Part shown: one piece after another, positions 7,905 to 17,638 of the stretch | Position numbering within the stretch: position 1 is the stretch's first letter | How the letters are laid out: every line of letters begins with the position of its first letter | Origin: Afipia sp. | GTDB taxonomy: Bacteria > Pseudomonadota > Alphaproteobacteria > Rhizobiales > Xanthobacteraceae | Reading direction: 5' to 3' | Assembly (NCBI GenBank): GCA_024508675.1 | Contig: JANINQ010000001.1 | Coordinates: forward strand, 742,545 to 806,544 | Length of the DNA: 64,000 bases | The notes under the pieces: model-generated | The model's input: only the letters and a program-made list of their open reading frames with translations | The model's database searches: none | Told to the model about the DNA's origin: nothing | Translations under genes and position numbers: made by a program

Positions 7905-9367
7905 TGCAGCTTGTCTCCGATCAGGAACTGAAGCGCGCGGTCAAGGCGGATATGGGGCAGGGCCGGCTCTTCGCCACCCTCTCGCGTGAGCAGCGGCGGG
8001 CGGAAGCGCAGAAACCGGAAGTCGGTCTGGTCCGAGGCGGTATTGGTCAGGCCCTTGAACGTACCGCCGTTAAACAGATCGTCCAGCTTCGCCGGGAGGT
8101 CGCCGGGGAAGGTTGCTACTTCCGTCTCGCCGTCGAACACCTCAAGGCCGGACATTTCGCCTTCTTCCGGCGTACCGAGGATCGAAGGCAGCTTGTCGCG
8201 CCCCTGTTGCACCAGCGCCTCGCGGGTGGCGCGCACGGCGGCAAGCGCCACCACATCGACGCCCGCGCCCGCGAACTCGGCGCGCGAGGCTGCGCGCTCC
8301 ACCATGCGTTTGAGGATTGCTTCCAGCCGGTCGTGGCTGGTGTGATGCAGATGGTCGGCCTTGGTTGCGGCAAACAGGATCTTGTCGATGCGCGGACGAA
8401 ACAGCGCATTCAGGAACGTGCTGCGGCCGACATTGAAGCAATCGAGAATGCCGGACAGCGCGCCCTCCAGATCCTGCAGCGCTTCCGGGCCAGCGTTGAA
8501 GGCGGCCAGCGCATCGACCAGCACGATCTGCCGGTCCAGCCGCGCGAAATGATTGCGGAAGAACGGACGCACCACGACGTCCTTGTAGGCCTCGTAGCGC
8601 CGTTTCATCATCGCCCAGAGCGAGCCGTCGGGCGCGGTGCCGTCCGGGCGCACGTCGAGCGGCGCGAAGGTCAGCGCGGGTGAGCCTGCCAGATTCCCAG
8701 GCATCAGGAAGCGGCCCGGCGGCAAGAGGCTCATGGCGAAGCGCTCGTCACGGCAGGCGCGGAGATAGTCCGTAAAAAATTTTGCCGCTGTCAGCGTCGC
8801 CTGCTCGTCCTCGCGTCCTGAAGCATCGAGCGTCACGAGATGCGCATGCCATTGCGCCGCCAGTTTCGCGCGCGGTTCACGGCGGGACAGCGCGAGGCTT
8901 TCCGCCGACCACTGCTCATAACTCTTGTTGAGCAGCGGCAGGTCGAGCAGCCATTCGCCGGGATAGTCGACAAGATCGAGCGTCAGCGTGCGTGCGGATG
9001 CATTCTGCCGCTGATATTCGATCACGAGACGCAGCTCGCTGATGTCGGTGGTCGAGTGCGGCCAGCGCCGGTCCTCGATCAGGGTGTGGACATGGCCCTC
9101 ATAGGCAAAGCGCGGGACGGCATCGTCAGGCTGCGGTTCAAGCCGCGCGCGGGCGATGCGCCCTGTCGCCAGCGACTCGAACACCGGAAAGCGCCCGCCG
9201 CGCAGCAGGCCATGGACCAGCGCCGTGATGAACACCGTCTTGCCGGCGCGCGACAGGCCTGTGACGCCAAGCCGCACCGTGGGGTTGAAGAGGCTTTCGC
9301 CGTACTCGATCAGCGAGCGGAGGGAGAGGCGGGTGTCTTCGAGAATGTCCGAAAAGCTGGGTGCCAT
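7901..9367 (-). CDS. YcjX-family P-loop NTPase (DUF463)
   Basis: This 488-residue protein belongs to the YcjX family. A Walker A motif GLSRAGKT lies near residues 36-43 in the context VTGLSRAGKTVFITALVHGLL. DLVDYPGEWLLDLPLL near 130-145 is the DxPG G3-like element. It is predicted to be a GTP-binding protein acting with the DUF697 partner encoded immediately downstream. The two form a two-gene operon. Family length is normal. Confidence 0.88.
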   Translation of the reverse strand: MAPSFSDILEDTRLSLRSLIEYGESLFNPTVRLGVTGLSRAGKTVFITALVHGLLRGGRFPVFESLATGRIARARLEPQPDDAVPRFAYEGHVHTLIEDRRWPHSTTDISELRLVIEYQRQNASARTLTLDLVDYPGEWLLDLPLLNKSYEQWSAESLALSRREPRAKLAAQWHAHLVTLDASGREDEQATLTAAKFFTDYLRACRDERFAMSLLPPGRFLMPGNLAGSPALTFAPLDVRPDGTAPDGSLWAMMKRRYEAYKDVVVRPFFRNHFARLDRQIVLVDALAAFNAGPEALQDLEGALSGILDCFNVGRSTFLNALFRPRIDKILFAATKADHLHHTSHDRLEAILKRMVERAASRAEFAGAGVDVVALAAVRATREALVQQGRDKLPSILGTPEEGEMSGLEVFDGETEVATFPGDLPAKLDDLFNGGTFKGLTNTASDQTDFRFLRFRPPLLTREGGEEPALPHIRLDRALQFLIGDKLQ

Positions 9368-9565
9368 AATTCCATCAAGACTTTATCGGACAGGATGAAC
9401 AGACAAAATACGGGCCGTGCGACAGTTCTGTGAAGCTGGGGTCTTATGGGGCTGAAATCAAGTTTCAAACGTGGTGCCGGATCACGTCCTTTTCAGGTTT
9501 CATTGACCGTCACCAAGGTATCATTGGTCCTCAATTAGGATGAACCGGCAAACCAGATTGCAAGC

Positions 9566-10267
9566 ATGACGATCTTCCGCCTGAAACAGCACAGTACGCA
9601 TCCCCGTAGCATCGGCGGCGGTGTGATCCGCTGGGACTATGATCGCGCGGAGCTGATTGCGGATGGTGTGGTTCATGTGCTCGGAATCGCGTTCGGATTG
9701 ATCGCGGCAACGGCGCTGGTGATCTTCACCGCCATGTATGCCTCGACCAAGGAAATCGTCTCGGTGTCGGTCTATGTCGCCGGCCTGCTCGCGATGCTTG
9801 GCCTGTCCGCGACCTACAATCTCTGGCCGGTCTCGCCGGTCAAATGGCTGCTGCGCCGCTTCGATCATTCCGCGATCTATATTCTGATTGCCGCGACTTA
9901 TACGCCTTTCCTGGCGCAGATGAACGATCGCTTCATGTCGACGGTGCTGCTGGTTGGGGTCTGGTCGGTTGCGGCGGCTGGTATCGCGCTGAAAATCTTT
10001 CTTCCCGGCCGCTACGATCGCCTGTCGGTGGGACTCTATCTTGCGATGGGGTGGAGCGGGGTCGTTGCCTATGACAGCCTTGTGGCCTCGCTGCCGAACT
10101 CGACGCTCTGGCTGATCGCCGCCGGAGGCCTGATCTATTCGCTCGGCGTGATTTTCCATGTGTGGGAACGGCTGCGGTTTCAGAATGCGATCTGGCATTC
10201 CTTCGTGTTGCTTGCCGCCGGCGTGCATTATACCGCGGTGCTCGATCTGGTCCTCGTCGTAGCCTGA
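9566..10267 (+). CDS. Hemolysin III/PAQR-type seven-helix membrane protein
   Basis: This is a 233-residue protein with seven hydrophobic segments. Family motifs include ELIADGVVHVLG near 32-43, HSAIYILIAATYTPF near 101-115 and HSFVLLAAGVHYTAVL near the C-terminus. The conserved Ser, His and Asp residues suggest a membrane hydrolase or metal-binding role, as in PAQR proteins. The hemolysin name is historical. The first 20 residues are hydrophilic. The gene has its own upstream region and is followed 35 bases later by an SDR gene in the same direction. Confidence 0.85.
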   Translation: MTIFRLKQHSTHPRSIGGGVIRWDYDRAELIADGVVHVLGIAFGLIAATALVIFTAMYASTKEIVSVSVYVAGLLAMLGLSATYNLWPVSPVKWLLRRFDHSAIYILIAATYTPFLAQMNDRFMSTVLLVGVWSVAAAGIALKIFLPGRYDRLSVGLYLAMGWSGVVAYDSLVASLPNSTLWLIAAGGLIYSLGVIFHVWERLRFQNAIWHSFVLLAAGVHYTAVLDLVLVVA

Positions 10268-10302
10268 TTGATCTGCGGCGGCTTCCCGCCTAAAACATCT
10301 GC

Positions 10303-11100
10303 ATGAAAGTTGCAGGAAAAGTCGTTGTCGTCACTGGCGGCGCGAATGGCATTGGCCAGGCGCTCGCTGAAATCTTCCATCGCGAAGGCGCGGCCAAGGT
10401 TGTGGTCGCCGATCTCGACGGCGCAAGGGCCAGGACTGTCGCTGACGCCATCGGCGGCGCGTCGTTCGCCTGCGATGTGGGCAAGGAAGCCGATATCCTT
10501 CGCGTCATCGAAGAGACCGAAAAGCAGTTTGGGCCGATCGATCTGTTCTGCTCAAATGCGGGCATCGGCGGCGGCTTCGATATGATGTCGGAGAATGCGG
10601 GCGGCACCTCCGACGAGCCTTGGACGAAAAGCTGGGCCATCCATGTCATGGCCCATGTCTATGCGGCGCGGCATCTGATCCCGCGCATGCGCGCGCGGGG
10701 CGGCGGATATTTCCTCAACACGATCTCGGCGGCGGGATTGCTGTCACAGGTTGGCAGCGCGGCCTATTCGACCACCAAGCACGCCGCCGTAGGCTTTGCC
10801 GAGAACCTCGCGATCTCGCACAGGGCGCACAACATCAAGGTGTCGATCCTCTGCCCGCAGGGCGTGGAAACCAATATGATCCGGGGCATGCCGAAGGGAC
10901 CTCAGTCCAATGATGGCAATCTCACGCCGGAGGAAGTTGCGCAATGCGCGCTGGACGGCATCGACCGCGAGACCTTCCTGATCCTGCCGCATCCGCAGGT
11001 GATCGATTACATGCGCAAGAAGACCGAGAACTACGATCGCTGGATTGGCGGCATGGCCAAGATCCAGGCGGCCGTGCGCGAGACCTTCGGGAAGAAGTAG
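10303..11100 (+). CDS. Short-chain dehydrogenase/reductase
   Basis: This 265-residue classical SDR has the cofactor motif TGGANGIG at residues 11-18 and an acidic residue after beta-2 (VADLDGARA), predicting NAD preference. The NAG motif is CSNAGIGGG near 84-92. The active site has Ser in ISAAG and YSTTK near 153-157. It probably oxidises a hydroxyl or hydroxyacyl substrate. It lies just before the opposing acyl-CoA gene block and may contribute to that pathway. The substrate is unknown. Confidence 0.88.
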   Translation: MKVAGKVVVVTGGANGIGQALAEIFHREGAAKVVVADLDGARARTVADAIGGASFACDVGKEADILRVIEETEKQFGPIDLFCSNAGIGGGFDMMSENAGGTSDEPWTKSWAIHVMAHVYAARHLIPRMRARGGGYFLNTISAAGLLSQVGSAAYSTTKHAAVGFAENLAISHRAHNIKVSILCPQGVETNMIRGMPKGPQSNDGNLTPEEVAQCALDGIDRETFLILPHPQVIDYMRKKTENYDRWIGGMAKIQAAVRETFGKK

Positions 11101-11104
11101 GGCG

Positions 11105-11956
11105 CTACCAACTCGCAGTGCCCTTCATGGTCGGCGCGCCGGAAGCGTTCGCCGTCCAGACTTCAAGGCCTGCATCCGTCTCATTGCCGTTGACGCTGAA
11201 CTCTGCGCCGTCGAACAGCGGGTTGACGCCGCGATAGACAAACTTCGCGGGCGGCTTGTTGTCGCGCTGGCGTGCCGCGAACTCGATCAGCAGCGAGGCC
11301 TGTAGCGGCCCATGCACGATCAGGCCGGGATAGCCCTCGACCTTGGTGACGTAATCGCGATCGTAGTGAATGCGGTGGCCGTTGAAGGTCAACGCCGAGT
11401 AGCGGAACAGCAGCACCGGATCGGCCATGTGCGCCTCGCGGATTTTTCCCGCGGGCGCAGGGGCAGGTGCCGCGGCGGGTTTGTCGCTAGGAGCGGGCAT
11501 GTCGCGATAGACGATGTCGTGGCGTTCGCGGATGGCGACGCCGCGCGGTGTAGTGATGGTGTGTTCCACCGAGACGAAGCACAACGTGCCGGTCGAGCCG
11601 CTCTTCAGGTTTACATCGGAAATACGGGACGAGCGTGTCACCGCATCGCCGACACGCAGCGGGTCGATGAACTCGATCTGGCCGCCGGCCCACATCCGGC
11701 GCGGCAGCGGCACCGGCGGCAGGAAGCCGCCGCGTGCCGGATGGCCGTCCGAGCCGATTTCGCTCATCGGCGCGACCGGCTGCGCGAGGCACCAGTGCGT
11801 GGTGAATGGCGCAATGTCGCCCGCAACAGGATTGCCGATGTCGAGGAACAGCGTGGCGCGCAGGCCCTTCACCAGTTGCGCGGTGATGATGTCGGACGCT
11901 TCCTGGGTGCGGCCGACCCACTGGCGCAGGTGATCGATATCGGGCTTGGCGCTCAT
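11105..11956 (-). CDS. MaoC/FAS1-type hot-dog acyl-CoA hydratase
   Basis: This 283-residue two-hot-dog protein resembles mesaconyl-C4-CoA or itaconyl-CoA hydratases. The N-terminal half is a FAS1-like dehydratase domain. The C-terminal half carries FNGHRIHYDRDYV near 208-220 and PGLIVHGPLQASLL near 227-240, the hydratase segment with active-site Asp/His candidates. It should add water to, or remove it from, an enoyl-CoA. It overlaps the upstream CoA-transferase by 4 bases, so the two are coupled in one minus-strand operon. The N-terminal region ends in an Ala/Pro-rich linker near residues 155-168. Confidence 0.85.
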   Translation of the reverse strand: MSAKPDIDHLRQWVGRTQEASDIITAQLVKGLRATLFLDIGNPVAGDIAPFTTHWCLAQPVAPMSEIGSDGHPARGGFLPPVPLPRRMWAGGQIEFIDPLRVGDAVTRSSRISDVNLKSGSTGTLCFVSVEHTITTPRGVAIRERHDIVYRDMPAPSDKPAAAPAPAPAGKIREAHMADPVLLFRYSALTFNGHRIHYDRDYVTKVEGYPGLIVHGPLQASLLIEFAARQRDNKPPAKFVYRGVNPLFDGAEFSVNGNETDAGLEVWTANASGAPTMKGTASW

Positions 11957-13071
11957 GGCTTCTTTCCCTGAGAGATTTCGCCGGTTGCATCGCCGACCGG
12001 CGGCACGGCGCCATAGGGGCGCTTCTCACCGACGACGATGGATGCGGGCGCGGGATAAGCGACGACGCCGTTCGGCGTTCCGACCTCGATGCGGCGCAGA
12101 TGTGGATGTTTCGAGAGATCATCCATCGTATTCACCTCGGCAAACGCGATGTCTGAATCGTTCAGCCGCGCGATCAGGTTATCGCGCGTCATGGTCGCGA
12201 AGACACCAGCCACGGTATCGTCGGTCAGCTTACGGTTCTTGACGCGTTCCACCATGGACGCGAAACGCGGATCGTTCGGCAGGTCCGGCATGTTGAGCAC
12301 TTCGGCGCAGAGTTTCTTCCATTCGCGCTCGCTCTGGATCGAGATCAGGATGTCGCGGCCATCCTTCGAGCGGAACACGCCGTAAGGCGCGATGGAGGTA
12401 TGGGCGAGGCCCATGCGCTTCGGCGGCTGGCCGTTCTCGGCATTGAGCAGCGGCACCGTCAGCCAGTCGGCCATCACATCGAACATCGAAATGCGGATGT
12501 CCGCGCCCTGTCCCGTCTTGCCGCGCCCGATCAGTGCTTCGAGGATCGCGGCATGGGCCGTCGCGCCGGTGGCGATATCGACAATGGAGAGGCCGACACG
12601 CGCGGGCGTCTCCGGTCCTCCGGTGATTGAGGCGAGGCCGCTCTCGGCCTGAATCAGAAGGTCATAGGCCTTGCGTTCGGCATAGGGGCCGTCGTCGCCA
12701 TAGCCGGAGATGGTGCAGATGATCAGGCCCGGATAGTCCTTGCGCAGCCGCTCGCGGGTAAAGCCGAGCTTGTCCATCGAGCCGGGCTTGAGGTTCTGCA
12801 CCAGCACGTCCGCGCCTGCGATCAGCCGCTCGAGGGTCTTGCGGCCATCGTCGGTGGCAAGATCGATCACCACGGACTTCTTGCCGCGATTGAGCCAGAC
12901 GAAATAGCTGCTCTGGCCCTTGGCCGCGGCGTCATAGCCGCGAGCGAAGTCGCCTTCCGGCCGCTCGACCTTGTAGACCGTCGCGCCCGCATCGGCGAGA
13001 CGGGAGGTGCAGAACGGGGCGGCCACCGCCTGCTCGACGGCGATGACGGTCAGTCCTTCGAGCGGCAGCAT
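11953..13071 (-). CDS. Family III (CaiB/BaiF) CoA-transferase
   Basis: This is a 372-residue CoA-transferase. The N-terminal LPLEGLTVIAVEQAVAAPF and KPGSMDKLG motifs are typical. Asp165 in GLSIVDIATGA aligns with the catalytic Asp of the formyl-CoA transferase family. It moves CoA between carboxylic acids, probably activating a dicarboxylate or branched acid for the neighbouring hydratase and acyl-CoA dehydrogenase. The operon order is dehydrogenase, CoA-transferase, hydratase, with 9 bases to the upstream gene and a 4-base overlap downstream. The exact substrate is unknown. Confidence 0.88.
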   Translation of the reverse strand: MLPLEGLTVIAVEQAVAAPFCTSRLADAGATVYKVERPEGDFARGYDAAAKGQSSYFVWLNRGKKSVVIDLATDDGRKTLERLIAGADVLVQNLKPGSMDKLGFTRERLRKDYPGLIICTISGYGDDGPYAERKAYDLLIQAESGLASITGGPETPARVGLSIVDIATGATAHAAILEALIGRGKTGQGADIRISMFDVMADWLTVPLLNAENGQPPKRMGLAHTSIAPYGVFRSKDGRDILISIQSEREWKKLCAEVLNMPDLPNDPRFASMVERVKNRKLTDDTVAGVFATMTRDNLIARLNDSDIAFAEVNTMDDLSKHPHLRRIEVGTPNGVVAYPAPASIVVGEKRPYGAVPPVGDATGEISQGKKP

Positions 13072-13080
13072 GAGCGTATC

Positions 13081-14244
13081 TCAGTAAGAGCGCGGCATGC
13101 CGAGCACATGCTCGGACAGATGCGACAGGATCAGGTTGGTGGAGATCGGCGCGACCGAATAGAGCCGCGTCTCGCGGAATTTGCGTTCGACGTCGTATTC
13201 TTCCGCGAAGCCGAACCCGCCATGGGTCTGGATGCAGGCATTGGCCGCCTCGAAAGACGCATCGGCGGCGAGCATCTTGGCCATGTTGGCTTCCGCGCCG
13301 CAGTCCTTGCCTGCTTCATAGAGGCGGGTAGCTTCCTTCACCATTAGTTCGGCGGCGCGCATGTTGGCGTAGGATTTCGCGATCGGAAACTGGATGCCCT
13401 GATTCTGGCCGATCGGGCGGCCGAACACCGTGCGCTCCTTGGCGTAGTCGCTGGCCTTCTTGATGAACCACTTGGCATCGCCGACGCATTCCGACGCGAT
13501 CAGGATGCGCTCTGCGTTCATGCCAGAGAGGATGTAGCGGAAGCCCTTGCCTTCCTCGCCGATCAGGTTTTCGGCGGGCACCTTCATGTTGTCGAAGAAC
13601 ACCTCGGTGGTGGCGTGGTTCATCATGGTGCGGATCGGGCGGATGGTCAGGCCGCCGGACTTCTTGGCTTCCTGCATGTCCACGATAAAGACCGACAGGC
13701 CGTCGGTGCGCTTGGCCGCCTGTTCCTTCGGCGTGGTGCGCGCGAGCAGAATCATCAGGTCGGAATATTCGGCGCGGCTGGTCCAGATTTTCTGGCCGTT
13801 GACCACGTAGTGGTCGCCTTCACGTTTCGCAAAAGTCTTGAGCGAGGTCGTGTCGGTGCCGCTGGTCGGCTCCGTCACGCCAAAGGCCTGCAGGCGGAGC
13901 TCGCCCGAAGCGATGCGCGGCAGCCACTTGGATTTCTGCTCCTCGCTGCCATGCCGCAGCAGCGTGCCCATCGTATACATCTGGGCGTGGGTGGCGCCGC
14001 CATTGCAGCCGGAGCGCTGGATTTCTTCAAGGATTGCGGCGGCCGCCGATAGCTTCAGGCCCGAGCCGCCGTATTCCTCGGGGATCAGCACCGAGAGGTA
14101 ACCGGCGTCGATCAGCGCCTGCACGAATTCCTTCGGATAGGCCATTTCGCGATCCAGCTTGCGCCAGTATTCGCCGGGGAATTGGGCGCAGAGTTTTGCA
14201 ACGGATTCGCGGATATCGGAAAAGTCTTGCTCGTGATGTGTCAT
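13081..14244 (-). CDS. Acyl-CoA dehydrogenase
   Basis: This 387-residue FAD-dependent acyl-CoA dehydrogenase has normal length. Signatures are FGVTEPTSGTDTTSLKT near 115-131 (FAD/substrate loop), KIWTSRAEYSDLMILLAR, and the catalytic-base region GMNAERILIASECVG near 240-254 with a Glu at the expected helix G position. The C-terminal IQTHGGFGFAEEYDVERKFRE is typical. It introduces an alpha-beta double bond into an acyl-CoA and passes electrons to ETF. It is first in the operon with the CoA-transferase and hydratase. Confidence 0.9.
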   Translation of the reverse strand: MTHHEQDFSDIRESVAKLCAQFPGEYWRKLDREMAYPKEFVQALIDAGYLSVLIPEEYGGSGLKLSAAAAILEEIQRSGCNGGATHAQMYTMGTLLRHGSEEQKSKWLPRIASGELRLQAFGVTEPTSGTDTTSLKTFAKREGDHYVVNGQKIWTSRAEYSDLMILLARTTPKEQAAKRTDGLSVFIVDMQEAKKSGGLTIRPIRTMMNHATTEVFFDNMKVPAENLIGEEGKGFRYILSGMNAERILIASECVGDAKWFIKKASDYAKERTVFGRPIGQNQGIQFPIAKSYANMRAAELMVKEATRLYEAGKDCGAEANMAKMLAADASFEAANACIQTHGGFGFAEEYDVERKFRETRLYSVAPISTNLILSHLSEHVLGMPRSY

Positions 14245-14374
14245 GTCGATGTGTTTGGCAGATCGCCAGCCTGTGTTCCAGCGGTTTGGGACGCGCAGCC
14301 ATATTCCGAAATTGCATCCGTGGCGCAGCTAGTGGCCGCAAGATGCGCGCCACGGACGATGGCATCAGACGCGG

Positions 14375-15640
14375 TCAGGCGTTGATACGGACCGGGAGTT
14401 CCTCGTAGCCCTTGACGAAGCTCGAGTAGATCCGCTTGGGCTCGCCCACCACCTCGATGTTGTCGAAGCGCTTGAGGATTTCCTCCCAGATGATCTTGAG
14501 CTGAAGATCGGCCAGCCGCATGCCGACGCAGCGGTGGATGCCGAACCCGAACGACATATGCGTGCGCGGCCGTGCCCGGTCGATGATGAAGCTGTCCGGA
14601 TTCTCGATCATCTCGTCGTCGCGGTTGCCCGAGACGTACCACATCACCACGCGGTCGCCCTTCCTGATCTTCTTGCCGCCGATTTCGGTGTCGGCAAGCG
14701 CGGTGCGGCGCATATGGGCCAGCGGCGTCTGCCAGCGGATCACTTCCGGCACGAAGCTGTCGATCAGCGCATGATTTTCGCGCAGCTTGTCGTACTGATC
14801 GGGGTTCTCGTTCAGCGCCAGCACCGAGCCGCTCATCGAATTGCGGGTAGTGTCGTTGCCGCCGACAATCAGGAGGATCAGGTTGCCGAGCAGTTCATCC
14901 CGGTTCATCTCACGCGTTGCGTCGCTGTGCGCCATCATTGAAATGAGATCGTTACCCGGATTCTTGACGCGCTCGTTCCACAGGCGTGTGAAATAGTCCG
15001 CGCATTCGCCGAGCTCGCGCAGGCGTTGTTCCTCGCTCTCATAGATGCCGCTCTTTGGCAGTGCGGTGGAGAGGTCGGACCAGCGTGTCAGCATGCGGCG
15101 GTCTTCCCACGGAAAGTCGAACAATGTCGCCAGCATCTGCGTCGTGAGTTCGATGGAGACGCGGTCGACCCAGTTGAAGGTCTCGTTGCGCGGCAGATTG
15201 TCCAGAATCGTCGCGGACCGTTCGCGGATGAGCACGGCGAGCCGGTCGAGATGCACCGGTGTGAACATCGGCTGCACGGTCTTGCGCTGCGGGCCGTGTT
15301 TCGGCTCATCCATCGCGATGAAGCTCGGCCAGTTATAGTTCTCGCCGACGTCGCGCAAGCTGATGCCGCCGTATTTCACATCCGACGAGAAGATCGCGGC
15401 ATTGGTGTCGACATGCATGATGTCGTTGTATTTGGTCACGGACCAGTAATCGCCGACCGGGCAGGTGGTGCAGTAATGCACCGGCTCTTCCTTGCGCAGC
15501 CGCTCGAAGTAGGGCCACAGCGTGTCGCTCCGGAACAGTTCAGGCGCGCCCGGATGGAATTCCGAGAGCGGCATCGAATAGGCCTTCTCGCGGGCGGCCT
15601 TCTGGCGCTCGTCGCGGGCCAGGGTAATTGTTCCGTGCAT
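14375..15640 (-). CDS. Cytochrome P450
   Basis: This 421-residue soluble bacterial P450 has the I-helix motif LIVGGNDTTRNS (the acid-alcohol pair appears as Asp-Thr), the K-helix VIRWQTPLAHMRR with an ERR-type Glu-Arg, and the haem loop FGFGIHRCVGMRLA whose Cys is the axial ligand. The start chosen is the ATG at 15640. An upstream in-frame extension to 15718 is Arg/Lys-rich and unlike P450 N-termini. It hydroxylates a hydrophobic substrate, plausibly a terpenoid or steroid. The adjoining acyl-CoA genes fit degradation of such a compound, but that is inference. Confidence 0.9.
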   Translation of the reverse strand: MHGTITLARDERQKAAREKAYSMPLSEFHPGAPELFRSDTLWPYFERLRKEEPVHYCTTCPVGDYWSVTKYNDIMHVDTNAAIFSSDVKYGGISLRDVGENYNWPSFIAMDEPKHGPQRKTVQPMFTPVHLDRLAVLIRERSATILDNLPRNETFNWVDRVSIELTTQMLATLFDFPWEDRRMLTRWSDLSTALPKSGIYESEEQRLRELGECADYFTRLWNERVKNPGNDLISMMAHSDATREMNRDELLGNLILLIVGGNDTTRNSMSGSVLALNENPDQYDKLRENHALIDSFVPEVIRWQTPLAHMRRTALADTEIGGKKIRKGDRVVMWYVSGNRDDEMIENPDSFIIDRARPRTHMSFGFGIHRCVGMRLADLQLKIIWEEILKRFDNIEVVGEPKRIYSSFVKGYEELPVRINA

Positions 15641-15904
15641 TGGTCGTTTCCTTTGTCGCGAGGCGTTTGGTGCCTCAACTTTGCCGGCCGGCTGGCTGAA
15701 CGCCGACTGCGCCGCCACGGTTTGTTTTTAGAATTACATCGCTTCGCGCAAGGCTCGGCAAGCTGCGTCTGTCCGGTTTTATTGGCGGTATCCCGGTAGA
15801 TTGGCGGGTTCCATCATAAGGAACGATCGAGAGAAAATTCCCGTAAAAGTTGTTTAACGAGTTAACCGTAATATTGCTGCATTACTCCGGCCCAGGGGCA
15901 AACG

Positions 15905-17386
15905 ATGCAGATGTTCAAGTCTTCTCAAGAGCTTACTGCGAAATTGGAAGCTCTCAGCAAATCTCAGGCGATCATCGAGTTTAATATCGATGGCGTAATC
16001 TTGGCCGCCAACCCGAATTTCCTGAATGCGATGGGCTACCGGCTCGAGGAAATCCAGGGCAAGCACCACAGTATGTTCATGGACCCGGAGCAGCGCGAGC
16101 GGCCCGAATATCGCCAGTTCTGGGAGGCTTTGCACCGGGGTGAATTTCAGGCCGGCGAATTTCAGCGTATCGCCAAGGGTGGCCGGCCGGTCTGGATTCA
16201 GGCCTCCTACAATCCGCTGCTGGACCGCGGCGGCAAGCCGTACAAGATCGTGAAATTCGCGGCCGATATTACCGAACAGAAGCTCAAGGGCGCCGACTAC
16301 GAAGGCCAGATCGCCGCGATCCAGAAATCGCAGGCGGTGATCGAGTTCAATCTCGATGGCACCGTGATCACGGCCAACCAGAACTTTCTGACGACCCTCG
16401 GTTATCGGCTGGAGGAAATCCAGGGCAAACATCACGGCATGTTCGTCACGCCGGAATATCGTAACAGCGCCGAATATCGCGAGTTCTGGGAAACACTGCG
16501 CCGGGGCAGCTATCAGGCCGCCGAGTACCAGCGTGTCGCCAAGGGCGGCAAGGCGATCTGGATTCAGGCGTCCTACAACCCGATCCGGGGCGCGGACGGC
16601 AAGCTCGTCAAGGTGGTGAAGTTCGCGACCGATACGACGGCTCAGGTCGAAGACCGGATTCGCCGCGGCGAAGTGCAGAAGTCGATTGATGCGGATCTCG
16701 GCCATATCACGGCGGCGGTGACTTCAACCTCCGAGCGCGTGACGTCCGCGGCAAGTGCTTCGATGCAAACGTCGTCCAACATGCAGGCCGTCGCATCCGG
16801 CGCGGAAGAGCTTGCAGCCTCGGTCGGCGAAATCAGCCGTCAGGCCTCCGATGCGCTGAATATTTCCTTGCAGGCGGTGAAACAGGCCAACGAGACCAGC
16901 ACCATCGTGTCCGGCCTGGCGACGTCCGCGCAGAAGATCGGTGATGTGGTCAAGCTCATCAACAACATCGCCGAACAGACCAATCTGCTTGCGCTCAATG
17001 CGACCATCGAGGCAGCGCGCGCCGGCGAGGCGGGCAGGGGATTTGCTGTCGTCGCCTCCGAGGTGAAAAGTCTTGCGACCCAGACCGCAAAGGCGACCGA
17101 TGAAATCAGCTCACAGATCGCCGAGGTTCAGGGCACCACAACCAGCGCCGTCACCGTTATCGAGGCCATCAGCCAGACGATCTCGCGCATCAATGAAATC
17201 TCGGCGGCGATCGCAGCATCGGTGGAGGAACAGGCGTCGGTGACGCAAAGCATCTCCTCGAACATGCAGGTTGCGGCAAAGGGCGTCAGCGATATCAATG
17301 CCAGCATGAACGACATCGCCGAAGCGACGCGATCCGTCGATGAATCGACCCGCAAGGTCAGGGAAGCATCCCGCTCTCTGGCGTGA
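15905..17386 (+). CDS. Soluble PAS-PAS methyl-accepting chemotaxis protein
   Basis: This 493-residue chemoreceptor has no transmembrane helix. Two PAS domains lie at about residues 17-135 and 139-255. They are near-duplicates, sharing FNx[14 protein letters not shown], EFWExLRRG and WIQASYNP motifs. The signalling domain follows, with the conserved hairpin tip around [19 protein letters not shown] near 357-375. The PAS domains may bind flavin or haem and sense intracellular redox or oxygen, relaying to CheA. No che genes are adjacent. Confidence 0.9.
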   Translation: MQMFKSSQELTAKLEALSKSQAIIEFNIDGVILAANPNFLNAMGYRLEEIQGKHHSMFMDPEQRERPEYRQFWEALHRGEFQAGEFQRIAKGGRPVWIQASYNPLLDRGGKPYKIVKFAADITEQKLKGADYEGQIAAIQKSQAVIEFNLDGTVITANQNFLTTLGYRLEEIQGKHHGMFVTPEYRNSAEYREFWETLRRGSYQAAEYQRVAKGGKAIWIQASYNPIRGADGKLVKVVKFATDTTAQVEDRIRRGEVQKSIDADLGHITAAVTSTSERVTSAASASMQTSSNMQAVASGAEELAASVGEISRQASDALNISLQAVKQANETSTIVSGLATSAQKIGDVVKLINNIAEQTNLLALNATIEAARAGEAGRGFAVVASEVKSLATQTAKATDEISSQIAEVQGTTTSAVTVIEAISQTISRINEISAAIAASVEEQASVTQSISSNMQVAAKGVSDINASMNDIAEATRSVDESTRKVREASRSLA

Positions 17387-17638
17387 TCCCGCGTGGGAGT
17401 GGCCGGATTTCGCTGCCAAATGTCAGGCAAGCGACATTTCAGCATGGACTGCTGCTGTAGGTAGAAACGCTCCGCGACGTAACCGCGGGGCGGCCTCATG
17501 CTGCGGCAACTGCTCACGCTGGATGGGTCTGGACACCGCTGGTCCGGTGCTTCTGCCTCTTCTCCCCGTAACGCGACCGTGGCAATGTCCGGCCCAATAA
17601 CTGCCGGCTCACCTGAGCCGCCCTCTGGGAGAACGCTT

